From: Methylobacterium sp. 10
GTDB taxonomy: Bacteria; Pseudomonadota; Alphaproteobacteria; Rhizobiales; Beijerinckiaceae
Length of the DNA stretch: 61,578 nt
NCBI RefSeq assembly: GCF_000519085.1
Contig: NZ_KI912577.1
Span: 1,489,688 to 1,551,265 of the forward strand
Reading direction: 5' to 3'
Shown here: in pieces, positions 1-7,717 of the stretch
Layout of the letters: every line of letters starts with the position of its first letter
How positions within the stretch are numbered: the stretch's first letter is position 1
Notes under the pieces: generated by a model
The model's database searches: none
The model's input: only the letters and a program-made list of their open reading frames with translations
Told to the model about the DNA's origin: nothing
Position numbers and translations under genes: made by a program

Positions 1-453
1 ACGCTGACCGGCACCGGCAACCTCAACGCCACCGGCAACACGCTCGCCAACGTCCTCAAAGGCAATGCCGGCGCCAACCATCTCGATGGCGGCCTCGGGG
101 CGGATACGCTGACGGGTCTGGCGGGCAAGGACACCTTCGTCTTCAACACGAAGCTCGGCACCACCAACGTCGACCACATCACCGATTTCTCGGTCGTGGA
201 CGACACGATCCAGCTCTCGAAGAGCGTCTTCGCAGCGCTCTCGGGCGGCGATCTCCTGGCCTCGGCGTTCAAGGATCTGGGTGTGGCCGGTGCCAAAGTC
301 GATTCCACCGACCGCATCATCTACGATCACGAAACCGGTGCCGTGTCCTACGATGCCGATGGCAGCGGTACCGCCGCCAAGGCGATCCAGTTCGCCGTCA
401 TCGACAACCACGACCAAACGACGCTGACGCGCCTCGACTTCCTCATTGCTTGA
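1..453 (+). CDS. RTX (haemolysin-type calcium-binding) protein, C-terminal part
   Basis: The frame is open from base 1, so the gene starts upstream of the window. About 150 residues are visible. The first third carries glycine/aspartate nonapeptide repeats (GNAGANHLDGGLGADTL), the parallel beta-roll that binds calcium in type I-secreted proteins. The end (DTFVFNTKLG, then a VDHITDFS motif) is the usual closing segment of RTX proteins and carries the type I secretion signal region. The protein is therefore probably exported through an ABC/TolC-type channel; no transporter genes are in the window. A strong hairpin follows the stop codon. Family assignment is firm; the activity of the missing N-terminal part cannot be judged. 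Confidence 0.85.
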   Translation, partial: TLTGTGNLNATGNTLANVLKGNAGANHLDGGLGADTLTGLAGKDTFVFNTKLGTTNVDHITDFSVVDDTIQLSKSVFAALSGGDLLASAFKDLGVAGAKVDSTDRIIYDHETGAVSYDADGSGTAAKAIQFAVIDNHDQTTLTRLDFLIA

Positions 454-464
454 ACCCTCAACAG

Positions 465-497
465 GCCCTGGCCGGACCATCCGGGTTCGGCCAGGGC
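465..497 (+). terminator. Hairpin terminator of the RTX gene
   Basis: A perfect 10-bp stem, GCCCTGGCCG pairing with CGGCCAGGGC, encloses a 13-base loop 12 bases after the RTX stop codon and is followed by a short T run (GCTTT). It probably ends RTX transcription. Confidence 0.7.
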
Positions 498-801
498 GCT
501 TTCGACACTCAGAGCTGTGGACCACGCCGGCAACGTATCCCTCCGGTGGTCTTCTAGCGCTTCGCAGACGCCTACTGGGAACTGGCCTCCGCCAAACGGG
601 CGGGTTGCAAAAGGATCTCGCCCGTTGAGTTCAGTCGCCACGCTCGCCGCCCCCTCTTTGGGCATCCATCCCCAGTTGCCGACGGTACACGGTGCCGAGG
701 CTCCATTTGTCACCGATTCGTTCATCGCCCTCCAGCGCTGTCCGCCTGATGCTTCGCAGGCCACGGACACGCTGCATACTTGCAAACTCGACGGTGGGCC
801 G

Positions 802-1119
802 ATGACGCTGGCCAAGAGGATCGTGCTGGCGAACCTATCGCGGCCTGATCTGTCGCCTGGGTTCATCGCTGGACAGATGCAGGTCTCGCGGGCCACGCTC
901 TATCGGCTATTCGAACCGGAGGGGGGCGTGATGCAATTCGTGCGGCATGAGCGCCTGAGGGCGGTACGCGACGCGCTTGCCGATCCCCTAGAGATGCGTA
1001 CCATCGGCGCGTTGGCCGAAGTTTTTGCCTTCAGCAGCATCTCCGTGCTCAGTCGCAGCTTCCGCAACCTCTACGGCATCTCCCCTCAGGCGTGGCGCAC
1101 TAAGCTTCGGGAGCCCTAG
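802..1119 (+). pseudogene. AraC-family regulator, C-terminal HTH remnant
   Basis: About 105 codons encode only the two-helix-turn-helix AraC domain: a first helix pair around VSRATLYRLF and the second with the typical closing FRNLYGISPQAWR. Full members are near 300 residues with an N-terminal sensing domain. Upstream, the open frame continues to about base 517 but does not resemble such a domain. The stop codon overlaps the start of an intergenic repeat at 1118. I read this as the surviving 3' end of a truncated regulator; a functional stand-alone HTH protein starting at ATG 802 is less likely. Confidence 0.6.
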
Positions 1120-1177
1120 AGCGCTCTCCGCCGGAGTGGATGCCGGTTCGGCAAAAAAGAGCGTGGCAAGACAATGG
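1118..1177 (+). repeat. Dispersed intergenic repeat, type 1, copy 1
   Basis: Begins AGAGCGCTCTCCGCC and contains GTGGATGCCGGTTC. The same start occurs at 37430. Repeats of this form are scattered between genes in Rhizobiales genomes. Confidence 0.55.
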
Positions 1178-1651
1178 CATAGAGATGTGTCCCGACCCAA
1201 CGTGGTCGGGCGCAGCACTAGCGGATCGGCCCTCAGGGGACAGAGCAACATGTTTGGAAGTGGCTACGCAAAACCTGAAGACCTCATCAGGTTTGCCCAT
1301 TAGATCGGCGCCGTTCGGCGGTGGCTGCTTCTTCCGCACATTGATCTAAGCTTTCGAGTGGGAGTCCGACGAAGCCTTGGACGATGCCCGCCAAAGGCGT
1401 TCCTTGCCCAAGAACAGACTGGCAAAAATCTACCCAACCTGATCGTCGGTCTTCACCTCACCAGCCACGGAGCGGACGTTCCGAGAGTCGGCTAGGGGTC
1501 GCCAGCGGCAGCGGAGACGACGTCTGCTTCCATGCATTGCCGCCCGAAAGCGGAACGACAAAAATCCACCCGACCCAGTCGTAGAGCAGACCAGCCGGAC
1601 TCGATCCAACTACGGCGAAGAAGCGATCTCGTTGGGTGCTCTAAAGCAGAC
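1178..1651. other. Intergenic stretch holding repeat copies
   Basis: No credible gene. It contains two partly similar blocks: a diverged one around 1384-1500 and a clear one at 1521-1615, both members of the type 2 dispersed repeat described at 11234. Confidence 0.5.
1521..1615 (+). repeat. Dispersed intergenic repeat, type 2, copy 1
   Basis: Shares with 11234-11332 the order: CTTCCAT, then a GCCC..AAGC block, then the core CACCCGACCC.GTCGTAGA. A weaker relative precedes it at 1384-1455. Function unknown. Confidence 0.55.
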
Positions 1652-3148
1652 TCAAACCGTGCTTTCGCCGCGGTCTGCTTGCCCAAGCAATATCCGCTGC
1701 AACGCGCCGACTGCTGCCTCGATCTGCGTTTCGTTGAGCGAAGAGTATCCGAAGACCAACATGTCGTCCCGTGCCCCGGGGTCGAAATCGTAGGCGGCCC
1801 CGCTCGAAAGGGCGTAGACCCCGATGCCCTGCTCGCGTGCGAGAAGCTGGATCTGCCGGGCGGGCGGAAAGCCGGACGGAAGGCGCCAGACCAGGTGGAG
1901 GCCGCTCTCGCCGCCGAGGACGACGGCCCCGTCGAACGTCTTGCGCAGCGCCCCGACGAGGCAGTCCCGCCGCGCCTTGTAGACCTGCCTCAGGCGGCGC
2001 AGGTGCCGGTCGAAGTGCCCCTCGTCGATGAAGGCGGCGAGCGCGGCCTGCTCAAGCCAGGCCTGGCCGTTGCTCATCCGTGCTTTCAGCATCCGCGCCT
2101 CGTCCCAGAACATGCGCGGGACCGTGGCGAAGCCGATGCGCAGGCCGGCGCCCACGGACTTCGAGAACGTTCCGGCGTAGAAGACGCGTCGGCCTCCGTC
2201 GAGACCGGCCAGGGCCGTCAGCGGCGGCCCGTCGTACCGGAAGTCGCTGTCGTAATCGTCCTCGACGATGTAGCTGTTGGTTTCCTCCGCCCATCGCAGC
2301 AGGGCCAGGCGCCGCGTCAGAGGCATGGTGGCTCCGGTGGGGAACTGGTGCGACGGCGTAACGTAGAGCAGGCTGCCTTTGGCGGTCAGCAGGAGGTCCG
2401 TTCGCAGCCCCTCGCCGTCGAACGGAACCGGATGGATCTCCAGGCCGGCGTTCCTGAAGATCAGCGAGGCTCCGAGGTAGCAGGGGTTCTCGATGCAGAG
2501 TTGCCGCGTGTGTCCCTTCAGCAGGTTGAACACGAGGTTGAGGGCGTCCTGCCCACCCGTGGTCACGATGACCTGATCCTTGGTCACAGCCACCGCTCTG
2601 GCGCGGCGTAGGTGCGTGCTGATGGCCATGCGCAAATCCGGGGGGCCGGCCGGATCGCAGTAATCGGTGAGGTAGGCCGTTTCCCGCGCCAGGAGCCGCG
2701 TCACGATCCGGCGCCAGATGGCCAGCGGAAACCCGGCCGGATCGGACCGCCCGACCCAGAAATCGAGTTCGGACCGGTCACCACCGCCGCCGGGCGAGCC
2801 GGCGAAGCAGAGCAGGGGCTCGCTCGACGCGTCCGGCACCGGGCCGTTCGTGAGGGAACGACTGCCCTGTTGGATCAGGAGGAGACTATCCGGTGGGATC
2901 GGCTCCACGAACAGGCCCGCCGTGCCGCGAGCCCTGACGTAGCCCTCCGCCGCAAGGCGTTCATAGGCTAGCATCACCGTGTTGCGGGACACCCGAAGTC
3001 GCTCCGCCAGCAGGCGGCTCGGAGGCAGTGCCATGCCGGCCTTGATCTGACCGTCCAGGATGATCTCCCGAACCTGGTCGAACACCTGCGCCTGGAGCGG
3101 TTTCTCGGATTTGGCGTCCAGAGTGAGCGTCAGTTCCAAACGTTGCAT
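1652..3148 (-). CDS. MocR-type regulator (GntR HTH fused to aminotransferase-like domain)
   Basis: 498 residues, the usual length of MocR/PdxR proteins. Residues 1-75 are a GntR winged helix (PLPPSRLLAERLRVSRNTVM region). From about 110 to the end lies a fold-type I aminotransferase domain, with the PLP-lysine region near YAGTFSKSVGAGLRIGF and the substrate-side motif VTPSHQFPTG. Such proteins bind PLP or a PLP adduct and act as regulators, not enzymes. It is transcribed away from the molybdopterin oxidoreductase at 3378 across a 229-bp gap with inverted repeats, so it probably controls that gene and itself. The effector is unknown; nothing here indicates vitamin B6 synthesis. Confidence 0.88.
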   Translation of the reverse strand: MQRLELTLTLDAKSEKPLQAQVFDQVREIILDGQIKAGMALPPSRLLAERLRVSRNTVMLAYERLAAEGYVRARGTAGLFVEPIPPDSLLLIQQGSRSLTNGPVPDASSEPLLCFAGSPGGGGDRSELDFWVGRSDPAGFPLAIWRRIVTRLLARETAYLTDYCDPAGPPDLRMAISTHLRRARAVAVTKDQVIVTTGGQDALNLVFNLLKGHTRQLCIENPCYLGASLIFRNAGLEIHPVPFDGEGLRTDLLLTAKGSLLYVTPSHQFPTGATMPLTRRLALLRWAEETNSYIVEDDYDSDFRYDGPPLTALAGLDGGRRVFYAGTFSKSVGAGLRIGFATVPRMFWDEARMLKARMSNGQAWLEQAALAAFIDEGHFDRHLRRLRQVYKARRDCLVGALRKTFDGAVVLGGESGLHLVWRLPSGFPPARQIQLLAREQGIGVYALSSGAAYDFDPGARDDMLVFGYSSLNETQIEAAVGALQRILLGQADRGESTV

Positions 3149-3261
3149 CCTGCACGAGATCGACCCTTCCCCGGGCGTACCCCGCCCAGGCCACCACGAT
3201 CCAGGTCAGGAGGCACATCGTTCATCCGCGACAAAACGGTTGGTACCATGGCGCCGCACTC

Positions 3262-3312
3262 TTTTGGCCCTTCCGCCGGACCAAAACTTGGAATTGTTTG
3301 CACTTAAGTGCA
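3262..3312. promoter_or_regulatory. Inverted repeats between the MocR and molybdoenzyme genes
   Basis: Two elements lie in the divergent gap: TTTTGG (3262-3267) with CCAAAA (3281-3286), and a perfect 14-bp palindrome TGCACTTAAGTGCA at 3299-3312, 66 bp before the molybdoenzyme start. They are candidates for MocR binding; which one is used is not known. Confidence 0.45.
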
Positions 3313-3377
3313 TTCTGCTGACTCACCGGGCCGGCCTGCCAGAAAAATAAGGCAGGACGCTCGGTCGTGGAGGAAAC

Positions 3378-5540
3378 ATGAACGAGATCGTCAAGCCCGA
3401 CTCCCTGCTCGTGGCCCAGGCCGAGAGCCTAACCGAGACCTTCTTCGGCGGATGCCCGCACGATTGCCCGGACACGTGCTCGATGCTGTTCGAGGTCAAG
3501 GACGGGGAGCTGCTCGGCGTACGCGGCAACCCGGACCACCCAATGACCCGGGGCGGTCTGTGCGTGAAGCTGAAGGACTACGAGAAGCGCCACTACCATC
3601 CGGACCGGCTGCTCTATCCAATGAAGCGGGTCGGGCCGAAGGGATCGAAGCAGTTCGAGCGCATCACCTGGGACGAGGCGCTCGACACCATCGTCACGCG
3701 CTGGAAGGCGATCATCGACCAGTACGGCCCCGAAGCCATCGCGCCCTATAGCTACCTCGGCAACCAGGGCCTCGTGCACGGGCTGAACGGCGGCGACGCC
3801 TTCTTCAACCGCATGGGCGCCACGGTGACGGAGCGCACCTTTTGCGGCGAGGGCTCATGCACGGCTTGGCTCCTCACCGTCGGCCCAACGGCGGGGCTCG
3901 ACCCGGACAGCTATATCCACTCGAAATACATCGTCATCTGGGCCTGCAACAGCGTCAGCACGAACTTGCACCACTGGGCCATAGTCAAGGACGCCCAGAA
4001 GAAGGGTGCAAAGGTCGTAGTCATCGACACCTACGCCTCGCGCACGGCCAAGGCGGCCGACTGGCACATCGCCCCGAAGCCCGGCACGGACGGCGCGCTG
4101 GCCATGGCGCTGATCAACTCAATCATCGAACAGGGCCTCGTCGACCAGGACTACGTCGACAATTACACGGTTGGCTTCGAAGAGCTGAAGGAGCGGGCCA
4201 GCACCCGCACGCCCGAATGGGCTGCCGAAATCACCGGCGTCCCAGCCGAGGACATCCGCAAGCTTGCCCGCGAGATGGCGACCGAGCAGCCGGTGGGTAT
4301 CCGCATGGGCGTGGCGCTGGAGCGGCATTACGGCGGCGGCCAGACCATCCGGGCGGTATCATCCATCCCGGCCCTGACGGGAGCGTGGCGCCATGTCGGC
4401 GGCGGCGTCACGCAATTCGGCGTGTGGGAGCATCCCTACAAGTTCGACGTGATGTGCCGGCCCGACCTGATCCCAGAGGGCACACGCGTCGTCTCGAACC
4501 TGCAGATCGGACGCGCGCTGACCGGGGAGATGAAGCTCGACCCGCCCATCATGTCGATGATGTGCTGGAACTCGAACCCGGTCACACAGGCGCCCGAGAC
4601 CGACAAGATCGTCGAGGGGCTGATGCGCGAGGACCTGTTCATGGTCTCGGCCGAGCACTTCATCTCGGACACCGCGTCCTACGCCGACATCCTGCTCCCG
4701 GCGACGATGGGGGCGGAGATGGAGGATATGATCCTCTCCTGGGGTCACCTCTACCTGACGTACAACACCAAATGCGCGGACGCACCCGGCGAGGCGATCC
4801 CGAACAACGAGATATTCCGCCAGCTCGCCGCCCGGCTCGGTTTTGAGGAAGAGAACTTCAAGTGGACCGACACGGAGTGCCTGGAGCACTATGTCGACTG
4901 GAACGCGCCGGCCTGCGAAGGCATCGACCTCCAGTACATGCGCGAGCACGGCTTCGCACGCCTCAAAGTCGGCACGCCGGACGACCGTGCCCCTCACAAG
5001 GAAGGCAACTTCCCGACGCCCACTGGGAAGTGCATGTTCATGGTCGAGGGCGCCACGAACTTCGTCGCGCCACCGTTCCGGCAGATGTACGAGGGCTTCC
5101 AGCCCGGCGAAGCGCTCGATCCGCTACCCGACTATCTCGGCCCGCGCGAGTCCCACACCAACGACCCTGAACTGGCCAAGCGCTTCCCGCTCAACATCGT
5201 CTCGCCCAAGAGCCACTACTTCCTGAACTCCTGCTACGCGAACATGGAAGACAAGCAGAAGGGCCAGGGAGAGCAGTTCGTGATGATCAACCAAGCCGAC
5301 GCCGACACCCGCGGTATCAGGGACGGCGACAAGGTTCAGGTTGCCAATGACCGCGGCGCCTTCAAGGGCGTGGCGCGCATCACCGAGGACGTGAAGGCGG
5401 GCATCGTGGTCGCGACGCTCGGCTACTGGCGTCAGCTCAACGAGGGCACGGTCAACAGCATCTCGTCGGGGGCCTTCACCGACATGGGCCACGCTCCGTC
5501 GTTCTCGGACAACCTCGTCGAGGTCGCCCGGGCGAACTAG
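3378..5540 (+). CDS. Molybdopterin oxidoreductase of the DMSO reductase superfamily
   Basis: 720 residues. Cysteines 26, 30, 34 and 62 (CPHDCPDTC, then LCVK) form the N-terminal [4Fe-4S] site. The central part has the bis-MGD binding blocks (IWACNSVSTNLHHW; IDTYASRTAKAADWHI; MCWNSNPVTQAP), and the last 120 residues form the C-terminal cofactor domain with RFPLNIVSPKSHYFLNS. C156 in TFCGEGSC is a candidate molybdenum ligand by position, with S160 an alternative. There is no Tat signal, so it is probably cytoplasmic. A good ribosome site (GGAGGAAAC) precedes ATG 3378. No partner subunit is encoded nearby. The substrate is unknown; relatives are often annotated only as molybdopterin-dependent oxidoreductases. 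Confidence 0.88.
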   Translation: MNEIVKPDSLLVAQAESLTETFFGGCPHDCPDTCSMLFEVKDGELLGVRGNPDHPMTRGGLCVKLKDYEKRHYHPDRLLYPMKRVGPKGSKQFERITWDEALDTIVTRWKAIIDQYGPEAIAPYSYLGNQGLVHGLNGGDAFFNRMGATVTERTFCGEGSCTAWLLTVGPTAGLDPDSYIHSKYIVIWACNSVSTNLHHWAIVKDAQKKGAKVVVIDTYASRTAKAADWHIAPKPGTDGALAMALINSIIEQGLVDQDYVDNYTVGFEELKERASTRTPEWAAEITGVPAEDIRKLAREMATEQPVGIRMGVALERHYGGGQTIRAVSSIPALTGAWRHVGGGVTQFGVWEHPYKFDVMCRPDLIPEGTRVVSNLQIGRALTGEMKLDPPIMSMMCWNSNPVTQAPETDKIVEGLMREDLFMVSAEHFISDTASYADILLPATMGAEMEDMILSWGHLYLTYNTKCADAPGEAIPNNEIFRQLAARLGFEEENFKWTDTECLEHYVDWNAPACEGIDLQYMREHGFARLKVGTPDDRAPHKEGNFPTPTGKCMFMVEGATNFVAPPFRQMYEGFQPGEALDPLPDYLGPRESHTNDPELAKRFPLNIVSPKSHYFLNSCYANMEDKQKGQGEQFVMINQADADTRGIRDGDKVQVANDRGAFKGVARITEDVKAGIVVATLGYWRQLNEGTVNSISSGAFTDMGHAPSFSDNLVEVARAN

Positions 5541-5554
5541 CAGAACGATGTTCC

Positions 5555-5584
5555 ACGCAGGCATCCGTCCGAGGGTGCCTGCGT
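5555..5584 (+). terminator. Hairpin after the molybdoenzyme gene
   Basis: A 9-bp perfect stem (ACGCAGGCA with TGCCTGCGT) with a 12-base loop lies 14 bases after the stop codon. No T tract follows, so it may be a terminator or a 3' stabilising hairpin. Confidence 0.5.
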
Positions 5585-5700
5585 CTGCGAATTTGCTCCG
5601 TTTGATGAAGGCTTACGACGCGAGCCTTTATGCGGGATGTCCCCGGACGGGCATCCGCGACTGGCGGCGTCCAAAGCGACGGTAAAGGAATGACCCCGAC

Positions 5701-6117
5701 ATGAGCGACATCACGACAATTGCGAAGGCCTTCTTCGACGCATGCGAGACGGGTGGTGGCTGGGAGGCTTGCGAGCGCTATTGCACCACTGACGCGACCT
5801 TTTCGGCCCAGGCCGACGCCTTGGCCGGCATCACCTCGCTACGGGACTATACGGAGTGGATGAAGGAGCTTCTGACCTTCATCCCCGACGGTCGGTACGA
5901 GGTGAAATCCTTCGCCACGGACGAGGAGTGCCGGAACGTAGCGGCATACGGTATCTTCCACGGAACCCATACCGGGGAAGGCGGTCCCTGCCCACCGACG
6001 GGCAAAAGCACATCGACCGACTACGTCTACGTCATGCAGTTCGATGGCGACAGGATCGTTGGGATGACGAAAATCTGGAACGACGCTCAGGCCGTAAGGG
6101 AGCTTGGCTGGGCATAG
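5701..6117 (+). CDS. SnoaL-like / NTF2-fold protein
   Basis: 138 residues with the cone-shaped NTF2 fold pattern: an N-terminal helix (IAKAFFDACETGGGW), the aromatic-rich segment ACERYCTTDATF, a TEWMKELLTFIPDGRYEV strand-helix unit and the closing YVYVMQFDGDRIVGMTKIWND. Members include polyketide cyclases, isomerases and hydrolases of small molecules. It follows the molybdoenzyme on the same strand after 160 bp that includes a hairpin, so cotranscription is uncertain. The start at ATG 5701 follows AAAGGAATG. The reaction cannot be predicted. Confidence 0.8.
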   Translation: MSDITTIAKAFFDACETGGGWEACERYCTTDATFSAQADALAGITSLRDYTEWMKELLTFIPDGRYEVKSFATDEECRNVAAYGIFHGTHTGEGGPCPPTGKSTSTDYVYVMQFDGDRIVGMTKIWNDAQAVRELGWA

Positions 6118-6601
6118 CTCTTAAAGTTGCGCGCCCCGTCTTCCAAAAGGAGTGTAACGAGGCCGCCATCTGTTAGCGCTCAAGCCGCATAAGCAAGCGG
6201 CAGCTTTCCTTGTGGCTGGTGCGTAAGCGGGAGGGCCCAAAACCCCCACCCAGCCGTAGAGCCGACCGTCGGGTGCCGACCCAACCTAGTCGTACGAGTG
6301 GCTGCGGGCGCATCCCAAAAGCGGACGTAGGCTTGGGTTCTACTTAATAGCGAAGCAATGAAATCTTTCTGATGTAGCGTGTCACATCATTGAGAGGCTC
6401 CATCTGCAGCCTGAAGCAGTCGCTTCACGGGCGGCCCTACGATCAGCATGTCGTGTCCCATTTATGAGGGCCGGCTGGCATGCTGAACGCCGCCAACATC
6501 CTGATTGCAACCGAGGAACTTATTCACTGTTGACCCACGGTGTCGGCCTACATCCCGACCCAGTTCCAGTCCCAACGGAAAGTCGCGCCCACGTGACCAT
6601 A
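6118..6601. other. Intergenic stretch with one repeat copy
   Basis: No gene seen. The type 2 repeat core lies at 6239-6296. The open frame running in from 6464 does not look coding before the kinase start at 6602. Confidence 0.5.
6239..6296 (+). repeat. Dispersed intergenic repeat, type 2, copy 2
   Basis: Core CCCACCCAGCCGTAGAGC, then CGGGTGCCGACCC, closely matching the second half of the 11234 copy. Confidence 0.5.
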
Positions 6602-7621
6602 ATGGAGACAACGTGCGCGGCGAGGCAGGATGCCGAACGGCTTGGTGGGGTCGATTTGCGTCTGCTGAAGGCAGCGGTCGAGGCGACCGGCGAGGCCATT
6701 CTCATCACCGACGCCGACGTTCAGGAGGACGGACCGAGGATCGTCTACGCGAACCCCGCCTTCACCCGACTCTCGGGTTACGAGACGTACGAGGTCATCG
6801 GGCGCAGCCCGCGCTTGCTGCAAGGCTCGGGAACCGACCGCGCCATGATCGAACGGATGCACGATGCGTTGACGGTCGGGAAGTCCTTCCAGGGCGAGGC
6901 GCTTAACTATCGCAAGGACGGGTCGACCTACGTGGTCGAGTGGCTGATCACCCCGGTCCACGATGTGGACGAGGTCATCACGCACTGGGTCTCGGTACAG
7001 CGTGACGTGACCGAACGTCGGGCCTTCGAGGACCGACAGGCGATGATGGTGCGGGAGCTCCACCACCGTGTGAAAAACACCCTGGCGACGGTGCAGGCCG
7101 TCCTCAACGCGACCCTACGCTCATCCCTCTCGATGGCAGAGTTCGGTCGGGCCTTTAGCGGCCGGATCATCTCGCTCGCGCGAACCCACGCCCTGATCAC
7201 GGAGGACGAGGCGCAGGTCGCTTCCTTCGAGGGATTGCTGAAGGCCGAGCTCGACCCCTACAACGAAAATGGCCGGATCACGCTTCGGGGGCCAGCCCTG
7301 ATGCTGTTCTCCCAGCTTGCGGTTCCGGTCGGTATGGCCTTGCATGAGTTGACCACCAACGCTCTTCGGCACGGTGCGCTGGCCCACCCGGGGGGACGGG
7401 TCGTGGTGAATTGGACCGTCGAGGATGAAACGGACGGGCCGTGCCTGATCTGGCTCTGGAACGAGCACGATGGACCACCGCCGAGCCTTCCGACCCACGA
7501 GGGGTTCGGCACGCGGGTCCTCAAAAGGATCCTGACGGCCCAGGCGGCGGCCAAGGTCGATGTCGCCTTCCAGGCCGATGGCCTTCGTATCGAAGTCCGT
7601 GTCCCGCTCGCAAAGTCGTAG
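6602..7621 (+). CDS. PAS / HWE histidine kinase
   Basis: 339 residues from ATG 6602; the open frame starts earlier, but its first 46 codons are not protein-like. Residues 20-140 are a PAS domain of LOV-like build. The kinase core begins at ELHHRVKN with phosphoacceptor H155, and the ATP-binding part has the HWE marks MALHELTTNALRHG and the W-x-E motif in LWNEHDGPP. Such kinases phosphorylate single-domain or PhyR-type response regulators. The PAS domain has proline (P70, GRSPRLLQG) where photoactive LOV domains have the flavin-bonding cysteine, so blue-light adduct formation is not expected. It is soluble; no partner regulator is adjacent. It converges on the large kinase at 7718. Confidence 0.87.
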   Translation: METTCAARQDAERLGGVDLRLLKAAVEATGEAILITDADVQEDGPRIVYANPAFTRLSGYETYEVIGRSPRLLQGSGTDRAMIERMHDALTVGKSFQGEALNYRKDGSTYVVEWLITPVHDVDEVITHWVSVQRDVTERRAFEDRQAMMVRELHHRVKNTLATVQAVLNATLRSSLSMAEFGRAFSGRIISLARTHALITEDEAQVASFEGLLKAELDPYNENGRITLRGPALMLFSQLAVPVGMALHELTTNALRHGALAHPGGRVVVNWTVEDETDGPCLIWLWNEHDGPPPSLPTHEGFGTRVLKRILTAQAAAKVDVAFQADGLRIEVRVPLAKS

Positions 7622-7717
7622 AAAGCCAGTCGGCTACGGTAGGTGGTCGCCTTGCCGTGTGTGCCGGACCTCTGTCCCGGCCCCTCAGGATTGGGCGAGC
7701 GGGACAGAGAGGACCGT

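Noticed and set aside
590..630. Hairpin AACGGGCG/CGCCCGTT as a second terminator after the RTX gene
   Set aside because: The loop is long, no T tract follows, and a better terminator is at 465-497.
1532..2611. A 359-codon plus-strand frame opposite the MocR gene
   Set aside because: Its text has no family resemblance and mirrors codon bias of the real minus-strand gene.
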